A DNA stretch of 21,352 nt from JAAAOZ01 sp964496595. Lineage in GTDB: Bacteria > Chloroflexota > Anaerolineae > B4-G1 > SLSP01. The first letter of the stretch is position 1. Every line of letters begins with the position of its first letter. The notes under the pieces are model-generated. The model was not told where the DNA came from, made no database searches, and saw only the letters and a program-made list of their open reading frames with translations. The translations under genes were made by a program, and so were the position numbers. The DNA lies in the NCBI GenBank assembly GCA_964496595.1, contig CAZCAI010000081.1:1-21352 (forward strand), written 5' to 3'. This document shows positions 7,785 to 14,331 of this stretch, piece after piece.

Positions 7785-8456
7785 TCACTCCGCCGCTGAT
7801 AGCGGGGTGGGGAGGCGGAATTTCTGCTCTAACCGATCCAGGCCGCGATTGACGCCGAAGGTCATCAGGAAGTAGATCAGGGCGCAGATGGAGTAGACGA
7901 TGAAGGGCTGGTAGGTGCGGGCGGCGACCTGTTGGGAGCGCCGCAGCAGCTCGGCCAGGCCCACGGTGTAGATCAGTGAGGAGTCCTTCAACACGACGGC
8001 GGCTTCATTCGACCAGGAGGGGACGGCCAGCCGGAGCGCCTGAGGCATCACGATGTGGATGATGGCTTGTAACTGGGTCATGCCTAAAGCGCGCGCGGCC
8101 ATCATCTGCCCGCCGCTGACCGATTGGATCGCGCCGCGTAATAATTCCATCTGGTAGGCGCTGCTGCAAAAGCCGAGCGCGATGCTGCCGGCTATAAAGG
8201 CCGGCAGGCTGATGATCGAGGACATTCCATAGAAAAGAATAAAGAGCACTACCAGCGAGGGCAGGCCGCGCAGGACGGTGCTGTAGGCCGCCGCAAAGCC
8301 GGCGAGGATTTTGCCGCCGTAGACGCGCATCAGGGCCAGCGGCGCGCCGATGATGAAACCGATGAACAGGGCCAAGACAGTGACGGCAATCGTCAACGTC
8401 GCGCCCTGGAGGAGATAAGGGAGGCTTCCAATAATATCTAATATTTTGTCCATCAA
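7785..8456 (-). CDS. Polar amino-acid ABC transporter, permease subunit
   Basis: Inner-membrane permease of 223 residues, second half of the permease pair. The EAA loop reads G-A-I-Q-S-V, then G-G-Q-M-M-A-A-R-A-L-G-M-T and M-P-Q-A-L-R-L-A-V-P-S-W, nearly the same as in the other permease, so they are paralogues. Near the N-terminus V-L-R-G-L-P-S-L-V-V-L replaces the more usual F-R-G-T-P motif. The ATG at 8456 has GGAG about 9 bases upstream. It is separated from the binding-protein gene by 75 bases that hold the palindrome at 8472-8509. Confidence 0.92.
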   Translation of the reverse strand: MMDKILDIIGSLPYLLQGATLTIAVTVLALFIGFIIGAPLALMRVYGGKILAGFAAAYSTVLRGLPSLVVLFILFYGMSSIISLPAFIAGSIALGFCSSAYQMELLRGAIQSVSGGQMMAARALGMTQLQAIIHIVMPQALRLAVPSWSNEAAVVLKDSSLIYTVGLAELLRRSQQVAARTYQPFIVYSICALIYFLMTFGVNRGLDRLEQKFRLPTPLSAAE

Positions 8457-8471
8457 GGAACTCCTTTTCGG

Positions 8472-8509
8472 GTCAGCCTTGCGAAGCTGGGAAACTTCGC
8501 AAGGCTGAC
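8472..8509. repeat. Intercistronic hairpin with 15-base arms
   Basis: GTCAGCCTTGCGAAG at 8472-8486 is the exact reverse complement of 8495-8509, with an 8-base loop. It lies between the binding-protein stop (8532) and the permease start (8456). No T run follows on the minus strand, so it is unlikely to be a full terminator. Such a stem may protect the upstream message and raise binding-protein levels over the membrane subunits (inference). It also looks like a dispersed repeat. Confidence 0.7.
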
Positions 8510-8531
8510 TTGATTATCGGACAGGAGGCGG

Positions 8532-10172
8532 CTATTCTTCGGCCAGATACTCCGCGGCCAATTGATCGATGGTGCCGTCATCCCACATTTCTTGAATCAC
8601 CTGATTGAGTTGCCATTGCAGTCCTTCGGCGCCTTCTTGGACGGCGATGGCCATATTCTCGCCGGCCAGATTCTCCTCCAGCGCCATTTCAATGCCGCCC
8701 TGCTCGATGTAGGCTTTGGCGGCGAAGAAGTCCATCGCCACGACCTCGATGCGCCCGGTCTTCAGATCGGAGATGACCAATTCGGCACGATCATAGCGCG
8801 AGAGATCGGCCTCGTCCATCTCGCCGGTCTCGACCAGGTTCTCCTGCACCCACGCCTCGTGGATGGTGCCGGCCTGCACGCCGATCTTGTAGCCGGCCAT
8901 ATCGGCTGGCTCTTCGATGATGATGTCCGATCCTTCTTGGATCAGGATGGCGTCGGTACCGACGTAGTAGTTGATGGTGAAATCGACCTCTTCATCGCGC
9001 TCCGGGGTGGCGGACATCGCCGCGATGATCGCGTCGATCTGTTCCGCTTTCAGCGCCGCGATCAGGCCGTCGAAGGAGATGTCCTGGAGTTCAATCTCCA
9101 GTCCCAGGCGATCCCCGACCTCGCGGATCAGGACCATGTCGAAGCCGTCGAACTCGTTATCCTCGTTGATGAACTCGAAGGGGGGATAATCCGCCGAGGT
9201 GCCGACAACTAACTTGCCCTCTTCTTGCACTCGCTCCCAAACCGGGCCGGTGACCTCGGTCTCCTCCTCGGCTTCCTCTTCAATCGTCTCGCCGCCGAGG
9301 TACTCCTCGGATAACTGCTCAATCGTGCCATCGTCCCACATCTCCTGGATGACGTCGTTGAGCTGTTGGCGGAGTTCGGTTTGGCCTTCCTTCACGGCGA
9401 TGGCCATATTCTCGCCGGCCAAATTTTCCTCCAGCGCCATCTCGATGCCGCCCTGCTCGATGTAGGCCTTGGCGGCGAAGTAGTCCATCGCCACGACCTC
9501 GACGCGCCCGGTCTTCAGGTCGGAGATGACCAGTTCGGCGCGATCATAGCGCGAGAGATCGGCCTCGTCCATCTCGCCGATCTCGACCAAATTCGTCTGG
9601 ACCCAGTCCTCGTGGATGGTGCCGGCCTGCACGCCGATCTTGTAGCCGGCCATATCGGTGGGTTCTTCGATGGTGATGTCCGATCCTTCTTGGATCAGGA
9701 TGGCGTCCGTGCCGACGTAGTAGTTCATCGTGAAGTCGACCTCTTCCTCGCGCTCCGGGGTGGCGGACATCGCCGCGATGATGGCGTCGATCTGATCCGC
9801 CTTCAGCGCCGCGATCAGGCCGTCGAAGGAGATGTCTTGAATCTCGATCTCCAGGCCCAACCGGTTTCCGACCTCGCGGATCAGGGCCATATCGAAGCCG
9901 TCGTACTCGTTATCCTCGTTGACGAACTCGAAGGGGGGATAATCCGCCGAGGTGCCGACGACCAGCGTGCCTTCTGCTTGGATATCATCCCACTTGCTCG
10001 CTTCTTCGGGTGTGGGTTCTTCCGTCGCTTCTTCGGTTGCTTCTTCGGTTGCTTCTTCCGTCACTTCCTCCGTCGGCGCTTCGGTCGGCTCCGGCGTCTC
10101 GCCACAGGCCGCCAGCGCGAACGAAAGGATCAGCGTCAAAACTATCGGGATATACAGCCACTTGCGTTTCAT
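8532..10172 (-). CDS. Lipoprotein with two tandem amino-acid-binding domains
   Basis: Exported substrate-binding lipoprotein of 546 residues, about twice the usual length. The signal peptide ends in L-A-A-C23. Residues 24-60 are an acidic linker with T-E-E-A repeats. Two family-3 (SBP_bac_3) domains follow at about 61-292 and 312-543, separated by a short Glu-rich linker. By my hand count they differ at about 30 of 232 positions (about 87% identical), with no gap, at a constant offset of 251 residues. Each keeps V-V-G-T-S-A-D-Y-P-P-F-E-F, the S-A-T-P-E-R motif whose Arg grips the ligand carboxylate in this family, and a V-A-M-D motif for the amino group. Both should therefore bind an amino acid. 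ATG 10172 has AGGAGGAG about 8 bases upstream. It is the first gene of the importer operon. Tandem binding domains are known fused to permeases (lactococcal GlnP); here they form a free lipoprotein. Confidence 0.95.
   Translation of the reverse strand: MKRKWLYIPIVLTLILSFALAACGETPEPTEAPTEEVTEEATEEATEEATEEPTPEEASKWDDIQAEGTLVVGTSADYPPFEFVNEDNEYDGFDMALIREVGNRLGLEIEIQDISFDGLIAALKADQIDAIIAAMSATPEREEEVDFTMNYYVGTDAILIQEGSDITIEEPTDMAGYKIGVQAGTIHEDWVQTNLVEIGEMDEADLSRYDRAELVISDLKTGRVEVVAMDYFAAKAYIEQGGIEMALEENLAGENMAIAVKEGQTELRQQLNDVIQEMWDDGTIEQLSEEYLGGETIEEEAEEETEVTGPVWERVQEEGKLVVGTSADYPPFEFINEDNEFDGFDMVLIREVGDRLGLEIELQDISFDGLIAALKAEQIDAIIAAMSATPERDEEVDFTINYYVGTDAILIQEGSDIIIEEPADMAGYKIGVQAGTIHEAWVQENLVETGEMDEADLSRYDRAELVISDLKTGRIEVVAMDFFAAKAYIEQGGIEMALEENLAGENMAIAVQEGAEGLQWQLNQVIQEMWDDGTIDQLAAEYLAEE
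8544..9239 (-). repeat. Second copy of the intragenic binding-domain duplication
   Basis: Encodes domain 2 of the binding protein (residues about 312-543) and aligns without gaps to 9297-9992 at an offset of exactly 753 bases. Many differences are silent third-position changes, so the copies have had some time to diverge under selection or are being homogenised. Confidence 0.9.
9297..9992 (-). repeat. First copy of the intragenic binding-domain duplication
   Basis: Encodes domain 1 of the binding protein (residues about 61-292), partner of the copy at 8544-9239. The substitutions cluster near the end of the domain: K-E-G-Q-T-E-L-R-Q-Q here against Q-E-G-A-E-G-L-Q-W-Q in copy 2. Confidence 0.9.
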
Positions 10173-10290
10173 CGTAATTCTCCTCCTGTCTAAGGTTCTA
10201 AGAAATTCTAATCGAAGTAAATGGGGTGCATCTATTATGATGTTTCTGACCTCAACATCACCTCCCTTTTGGTTAATGTTTTGGCTTCTG

Positions 10291-10420
10291 GCTTGTGTCT
10301 CAAAGTATTCGCCATGTCGTGCCAGGCTCTCGCCGGATTGCTAAATCCGGCGGTTAGACGGGGATTTGACAATCCCCTCGGATCCAGGGGGTCAGGTGGC
10401 GAAGACTTTGTGACAGTAAC
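10291..10420. mobile_element. Candidate MITE with terminal inverted repeats and 7-base direct repeats
   Basis: Left arm TGTCTCAAAGTATTCGCCA (10296-10314) matches the reverse complement of 10397-10415 at 17 of 19 positions. The element is bracketed by exact copies of GCTTCTG at 10284-10290 and 10421-10427, as expected for a target-site duplication. Inside are two smaller hairpins: CGCCGGATT/AATCCGGCG (10331-10339 with 10344-10352) and GGGGATT/AATCCCC (10360-10366 with 10371-10377). There is no coding capacity. Structure is seen directly; mobility is inferred. Confidence 0.55.
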
Positions 10421-10504
10421 GCTTCTGTGACTAGTTTATCCTACTCATAGAAGGATAAGCTGTCAAGTCAAAGAATATTGTATTAACCCCGCTTTTAATA
10501 TTAA

Positions 10505-10540
10505 GCGAAGATACCTCAAGGTTTTGTGAGGCATCTTCGC
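10505..10540 (-). terminator. Hairpin after the flavodiiron protein gene
   Basis: GCGAAGATACCTCA (10505-10518) pairs with 10527-10540 with a single mismatch and an 8-base loop. It lies 33 bases beyond the stop at 10573 on the minus strand. After the stem the minus strand continues as TTAATATTAAAAG, AT-rich but without a clean T run, so it is a moderate terminator candidate. Confidence 0.5.
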
Positions 10541-10572
10541 TGTTGGGGATCTGGTGTATGGTGAGCGTGCGG

Positions 10573-11775
10573 CTACATGCTCTCTTTGACGGCCTGTGCG
10601 AAGCGATAACCCAACTCAACGCCTTTGTCCAGCGTCTCGTTGGTGGGGCTGCCGGGGAATTCCCATGCCTCTGTCACATCCCAGTGCAGATCCTTGGCCC
10701 ATGTCTCCAACTCGCGCCGCGCGCCGCCGCTCCAGCCGTAGCTCCCAAAGTAGCCCACCAGGCGATTGCGAATCCGCTTGCGCTGGATGATGTCCAGCAG
10801 GTGGGCCATCGGCGGGAAGAGTTCGCCCTCGTAGGTTGGGGCGCCGACCAGGACGCCCTTTCGCGCGTAGATCGAGGGCAGGATGTAGCTGGCGTGGCTG
10901 TGGCGCACGTCGAAGATGTCCACCGGCACGCCGGCTTGAGATATGCCCTGCGCTATCGCATCGACCATCACCTCGGTGTGGCCGTACATCGTGCCGTAGA
11001 CCAGCGTCACGCCCGGCTCTGGGCCGACGGTCGCATACTCCGCCCACTTTTTGTACAGCTCGATGATCCGCTCCGGGTGCTCGCGCCAGATCAGGCCGTG
11101 CGAGGGGGCGACGATGTCGATCTCCATATCTGCCAGCTTGTCGATGGCTTTGAGGACGGGCCGGGCGAAGAGCGAGACGATGTTGGCGTAGTAGCGCAGC
11201 GCCTCATCCTCGTAGAAGCGCAGACTCTCGCAGTCGCTGTCGAAGATCGTGCCCTGCAACGCGCCGTAGCCGCCGAAGGCGTCGCAGCTAAAGAGCACCT
11301 TCTGGCTTGATTCGTAGGTCATAATGGTCTCCGGCCAATGCACCATCGGCGTGTGATAGAAGACCAACTCGTGCGAGCCTAAGTCCAGGGTCTCGCCGTC
11401 CTCTACAAAGTGGACGTTGTTTTCGATCTGGTAAAAACTTGCGAGCATCTTCTCCGCCCGGGGTGACGCGAGCACGTTGATGTCCGGCGCCAGGCGATGG
11501 AACGTGCGCAGCACGCCGGTGTGATCCGGCTCCATGTGGTTGATCACGATGTAATCCAACGCCTGCGGATCGACAATCTCCGCGATTTGAGCCAGGAGCG
11601 CGTCGCCTTTCATATCCTTGGCCAGATCGACCAGGACTTTCTTTTCCCCATCGATGACGTAGGCGTTATAGGAGACGCCCTCGCTGGTGATGGGCCACAA
11701 TCCTTCAAAGAGATCGGTCGTGCGGTCGTTCACCCCGATCCAGTAAATTCCAGAACTCACTTCTATCGCTGGCAT
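10573..11775 (-). CDS. Flavodiiron protein (FprA-type oxygen/NO reductase)
   Basis: Cytosolic enzyme of 400 residues, the normal length of a class A flavodiiron protein. Family members reduce O2 to water or NO to N2O, taking electrons from rubredoxin or a similar carrier. The N-terminal beta-lactamase-fold domain keeps the whole diiron set: H80-M-E82-P-D84-H85, H146, D165 and S-H226-G. The spacing is nearly that of Desulfovibrio gigas rubredoxin:oxygen oxidoreductase. The C-terminal flavodoxin domain starts near residue 255 with Y-G-T-M-Y-G-H-T, the FMN phosphate loop. There is no fused rubredoxin. The start at 11775 has AAGGAG about 7 bases upstream and a sigma70-like promoter at 11836-11863. 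No electron donor gene lies beside it. It implies a need to remove O2 or NO, as in anaerobes or microaerophiles. Confidence 0.95.
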   Translation of the reverse strand: MPAIEVSSGIYWIGVNDRTTDLFEGLWPITSEGVSYNAYVIDGEKKVLVDLAKDMKGDALLAQIAEIVDPQALDYIVINHMEPDHTGVLRTFHRLAPDINVLASPRAEKMLASFYQIENNVHFVEDGETLDLGSHELVFYHTPMVHWPETIMTYESSQKVLFSCDAFGGYGALQGTIFDSDCESLRFYEDEALRYYANIVSLFARPVLKAIDKLADMEIDIVAPSHGLIWREHPERIIELYKKWAEYATVGPEPGVTLVYGTMYGHTEVMVDAIAQGISQAGVPVDIFDVRHSHASYILPSIYARKGVLVGAPTYEGELFPPMAHLLDIIQRKRIRNRLVGYFGSYGWSGGARRELETWAKDLHWDVTEAWEFPGSPTNETLDKGVELGYRFAQAVKESM

Positions 11776-11835
11776 CTAGTACTCCTTATGTTAGTTGCTT
11801 GGGTTGAGGTGTAATTTTTAAGATAATCATCTTCT

Positions 11836-11863
11836 AATATAGAGATATGGGCCGTGTTGGCAA
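11836..11863 (-). promoter_or_regulatory. Sigma70-like promoter of the flavodiiron gene
   Basis: On the minus strand TTGCCA (11863-11858) and TATATT (11841-11836) are 16 bases apart. The -35 starts 2 bases after the eamA-like stop codon. Transcription would begin near 11829, leaving a leader of about 50 bases that contains the AAGGAG ribosome site. Confidence 0.5.
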
Positions 11864-11865
11864 GA

Positions 11866-12300
11866 TCAAGATTTGGCCGTGGTCAGGATCGCGATGCCGC
11901 CGACGGTCATCGCCATGCCCAGGGCCTCCTGCCAGGTCAGCGATTCGCCCCCAAAGATGATGCTCATCAACGCGCTGAAGAGGGGCGAGGTAAACGCGAT
12001 GGGCATCACCTGCACGAGCGAATCTGCGCCTTTGAGCGCCGCGTAGAACGAGAGCATCCCCACCGAGCCGGCGATCACCCCGCCGCCGATGACCATCATC
12101 GCCAGCGCCTTGGGGCTGGCCTGCGCGACCGTCTTCCATTGCGAGAAGCTGACCACGCTCAGCACGATCAGCGCCACACCGGTGCGAATGGTAATGCCCA
12201 TCTGGGGCGAAAGATGACCCAGATGCAGACCTTTCTTTTCAAAGTACCCGCCGACGCCCCATGCTATCGCCGTTAGTAACGCAAATAATTCTGGTCTCAC
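11866..12300 (-). CDS. Half-size EamA/DMT family transporter
   Basis: Small inner-membrane protein of 144 residues with about four or five hydrophobic segments, equal to one EamA repeat. Most EamA transporters have two such repeats and ten membrane segments, so this one should work as a dimer, as small multidrug-resistance-type members do. Typical features are A-I-A-W-G-V-G-G-Y-F near the N-terminus and P-L-F-S-A-L-M-S-I-I-F-G-G-E, then G-M-A-M-T-V-G-G-I in the last part. The start is taken as GTG at 12300, since GGGAGG lies about 8 bases before it. An ATG at 12324 is in frame but has no ribosome site and falls in the palindrome at 12324-12355. Substrate unknown. It lies between the four-repeat lipoprotein gene and the flavodiiron gene. 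Confidence 0.8.
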   Translation of the reverse strand: MRPELFALLTAIAWGVGGYFEKKGLHLGHLSPQMGITIRTGVALIVLSVVSFSQWKTVAQASPKALAMMVIGGGVIAGSVGMLSFYAALKGADSLVQVMPIAFTSPLFSALMSIIFGGESLTWQEALGMAMTVGGIAILTTAKS

Positions 12301-12323
12301 ACCTATACCTCCCTTAAAATACA

Positions 12324-12355
12324 AGACTTCGGAAGTCCACAGACTTCCGAAGTCT
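12324..12355. repeat. Perfect 14-base-pair hairpin between lipoprotein and EamA genes
   Basis: AGACTTCGGAAGTC (12324-12337) pairs exactly with 12342-12355 around CACA. On the minus strand the stem is followed by TTGTATTTTAA, so it could end the lipoprotein transcript 20 bases after its stop. It may equally be a dispersed repeat, like those at 8472 and 3118. Confidence 0.6.
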
Positions 12356-12374
12356 GCTGAGTCTCTACCCGGCC

Positions 12375-13562
12375 TTAGTCAGACAGCGTCCAGGTAAACC
12401 ACTCCTGGATGTTGACCTCATTTTCCTCGACTGACACTTCGCCGTCGCAACCTTCCGCCGCCAGGTCATACGTCCCGGCATCGACGTAGAAGATTCGCGC
12501 GCCGCCCTGGGGGATGATCTCCTGTTCACCCATCCAATCCTCGCCCCACTCATCGGACGTGGTCGGCGAAATGTAGATGAAGCAGAAGTCCGCGCTGCTC
12601 TCGTTGACCACCTCCAGCGGGATGTCGCCGGAGCGGCCGGGACGCATCGTCGTGTCTGCGCTGATGTTCCAACCCGTGTCCACGACGGCGTCGTCGCAGT
12701 TGGCCAACATCACGTCGTACGCGCCGGCTTCGACGAAGAAATCTTGCGTCTCGCCCACTTCGATGGTGTCGCTTTCGCCTACCCAATCATCGCCCCAACT
12801 ATCGGCGTTGGCCGGTGAGATGTAGACGTAGCAGACATCCTCGATCATCTCATTGACCACCGAGATGGTGAAATCCTCGCCGTTGCTCGGCGGCGGTTCG
12901 TCTCCTCCAGATGGCCCGGCGCCTGTGATGCGCCACAGTTCCTCCGCCTGAATTTCTACGTCATAGGCCTCCTCCAGCGTGTTTGAGTCGCAATCGGCGG
13001 CCATCAGATCGTAGACGCCCGGCTCCACAAAGAAGATGCGCTCGCCTCCGGAGGAATCGATGGTCTCCCATTTGCCTAACTCGTCCTCGCCCCACTCCTC
13101 TTGAGAGACGTCCGCGATAAACATATAGCAGACGTCCGTGTCCGTGTCGTTGACGACGCGGAAGGGCACGACATCGTTCCCGCCCAAGATCATCGTCTGC
13201 GCCGTATCGACCTCCCACGCCGTCCCCAGCGTCACCTGCTCGCAATCCTGGGCCAGCACATCGTAGGAGCCTTCCGGCACTTCGAAGATCCATGTCTCGC
13301 CGACGCCGATGACGCCCTGATCGGCCAGCCAATCATCGCCCCAGTACTCCGCTTCACTATCGGAGATGAAGACGTAGCAAATCTCATAGGGCGTCTGATT
13401 CCTGATCTCCAGCGAGAAGGTTGGGCCTTCCTCGCTGGCTTCGGAGGTCACGATTTTCTTGGGGGCCGGTTCCGTCGGCTCCGGTGCGCCCCGTCCAAAG
13501 TTACATGCCAGGGTCAACAGCAGAAACAATCCAATCCAAATCCATCGCCTATACGGTTTCAT
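12375..13562 (-). CDS. Lipoprotein with four tandem Cys-paired repeats
   Basis: Predicted lipoprotein of 395 residues with signal peptide ending L-T-L-A-C20 and a Pro/Glu/Thr linker to about 47. The rest is four copies of a domain of about 80 residues (about 48-127, 132-213, 230-307, 313-395). Each has a first Cys in an I-C-Y-V-F-I-S-like strand (C62, C145, C244, C327), a W-G-D/E-D-W motif 11-12 residues later, a G-x-Y-D strand, and a second Cys (C107, C191, C289, C372) always 45-46 residues after the first. The constant spacing suggests one disulfide per domain or a metal or ligand site. I do not recognise the family; strand pattern suggests small beta-sandwiches. A Gly/Pro-rich spacer separates repeats 2 and 3. 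The start at 13562 has AAAGGAGC about 8 bases upstream, and a good promoter lies at 13618-13646. Confidence 0.85.
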   Translation of the reverse strand: MKPYRRWIWIGLFLLLTLACNFGRGAPEPTEPAPKKIVTSEASEEGPTFSLEIRNQTPYEICYVFISDSEAEYWGDDWLADQGVIGVGETWIFEVPEGSYDVLAQDCEQVTLGTAWEVDTAQTMILGGNDVVPFRVVNDTDTDVCYMFIADVSQEEWGEDELGKWETIDSSGGERIFFVEPGVYDLMAADCDSNTLEEAYDVEIQAEELWRITGAGPSGGDEPPPSNGEDFTISVVNEMIEDVCYVYISPANADSWGDDWVGESDTIEVGETQDFFVEAGAYDVMLANCDDAVVDTGWNISADTTMRPGRSGDIPLEVVNESSADFCFIYISPTTSDEWGEDWMGEQEIIPQGGARIFYVDAGTYDLAAEGCDGEVSVEENEVNIQEWFTWTLSD

Positions 13563-13617
13563 CAGAAGCTCCTTTCCCTTCTTATCCTAAATGATATTTT
13601 TCAGCTCCGTTAAAACC

Positions 13618-13646
13618 ATTATACTGAAGAGTGGCCGGAGAAACAA
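13618..13646 (-). promoter_or_regulatory. Sigma70-like promoter of the four-repeat lipoprotein gene
   Basis: On the minus strand TTGTTT (13646-13641) and a perfect TATAAT (13623-13618) are 17 bases apart, the ideal spacing. Transcription would begin near 13611, giving a leader of about 50 bases. It lies back to back with the plus-strand promoter at 13653-13680. Confidence 0.7.
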
Positions 13647-13652
13647 GCCTCC

Positions 13653-13680
13653 TTGGATTCAGGCCATTTTCCGTTAAAAT
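13653..13680 (+). promoter_or_regulatory. Sigma70-like promoter of the glycosyltransferase gene
   Basis: TTGGAT (13653-13658) and TAAAAT (13675-13680) are 16 bases apart. Transcription would begin near 13687, about 58 bases before the ATG at 13745. Only 6 bases separate its -35 from that of the divergent promoter. Confidence 0.5.
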
Positions 13681-13694
13681 AACGCTACAGTCCA

Positions 13695-13713
13695 TTGGGT
13701 TATCTTGGGTTAT
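13695..13713. repeat. Direct repeat TTGGGTTAT in the glycosyltransferase leader
   Basis: TTGGGTTAT occurs at 13695-13703 and again at 13705-13713, a period of 10 bases, one helical turn. It is just downstream of the plus-strand promoter. It could be a regulator-binding site or chance. Confidence 0.35.
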
Positions 13714-13744
13714 TGTAGATTTGATCATACGGGAGAGGGAAACC

Positions 13745-14230
13745 ATGCGTATTGCGATCATCACAGGCGAATATCCTCCAATGGAGGGCGGGGTGGGGGA
13801 TTTTACCGATCACCTCAGTCGAACGTTGAGCGCGCAGGGACATGAGCTGCGCATTTTGACCTCCACGGTGGAGGAGAGTATCTCCGGTCCTTATCGGGAA
13901 TCGGATATTCACACCGATTATCTGATCGATGATTGGGGCTGGGGATCATACCGCAAGATTACGGATTGGCTCAAGGAGATCGAGCCGGACATTGTCAACA
14001 TCCAATATCAATCCGCGGCCTATCATCTGCGATGCGGCATCAATCTCTATCCGCGATGGCAGCGTAAGAACCTCTCGATGCCCGTCGTCGTCACCTACCA
14101 CGACCTGATGCCGCCCTACATCTTCCCCAAGGCCGGCCCGCTGCGGAAATGGGCCGTCTGGCAATTGGGACAACACAGCCAGGGCATCATCGTCACCAAC
14201 GATGTGGATTATATGGAACTCACGCGCGCG
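13745..14230 (+). CDS. GT4-type glycosyltransferase, C-terminus lost in assembly gap
   Basis: The first 162 residues of a GT-B fold glycosyltransferase. The N-terminal motif E-Y-P-P-M-E-G-G-V-G-D-F is the usual start of family 4 enzymes, in which the Gly-rich loop faces the acceptor side. Further strands fit: H-E-L-R-I-L-T-S, D-I-V-N-I-Q-Y-Q, V-V-V-T-Y-H-D. The sugar-nucleotide-binding C-terminal domain would lie in the run of N that begins at 14231. Family members are about 350-420 residues, so roughly 200 or more are missing. ATG 13745 has GGGAGAGGG 5 bases upstream. The enzyme would act in the cytosol on a lipid- or glycan-linked acceptor. It opens the glycan cluster. Donor and acceptor are unknown. 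Confidence 0.85.
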
Positions 14231-14330
14231 NNNNNNNNNNNNNNNNNNNNNNNNNNNNNNNNNNNNNNNNNNNNNNNNNNNNNNNNNNNNNNNNNNNNNN
14301 NNNNNNNNNNNNNNNNNNNNNNNNNNNNNN
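14231..14330. other. Assembly gap of 100 N
   Basis: Exactly 100 N, the customary placeholder for a scaffold gap of unknown length. The gene to the left is cut at residue 162 and the gene to the right starts mid-protein in a different frame. At least about 0.7 kb is probably missing, and a whole gene could be hidden. Confidence 0.98.
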
Positions 14331-14331
14331 C

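Larger units (their letters stand above)
10173..10572. other. 400-base non-coding region upstream of the importer operon
   Basis: No credible gene of normal size lies here. From left to right it holds the ribosome site of the binding-protein gene (about 10181-10188), a CATAAT box on the minus strand (10233-10238) with no good -35, a perfect-looking Shine-Dalgarno followed by a 7-codon frame (10235-10258, minus), a MITE-like element (10291-10420), AT-rich DNA (10434-10504), and a hairpin serving the flavodiiron gene (10505-10540). Confidence 0.6.

Noticed and set aside
9366..10193. Long plus-strand frame opposite the binding-protein gene
   Set aside because: It mirrors the duplicated minus-strand gene and has no start signal or recognisable domain. 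High GC in third positions keeps such frames open.
10431..10619. Minus-strand frame across the region downstream of the flavodiiron gene
   Set aside because: It overlaps the flavodiiron 3' end and the hairpin, has no ribosome site, and shows no recognisable domain.
14149..14331. Upstream extension of the GT-C gene into the left side of the gap
   Set aside because: Left of the gap this frame overlaps the GT4 gene out of frame and shows no family signal. The true start is in the missing sequence.
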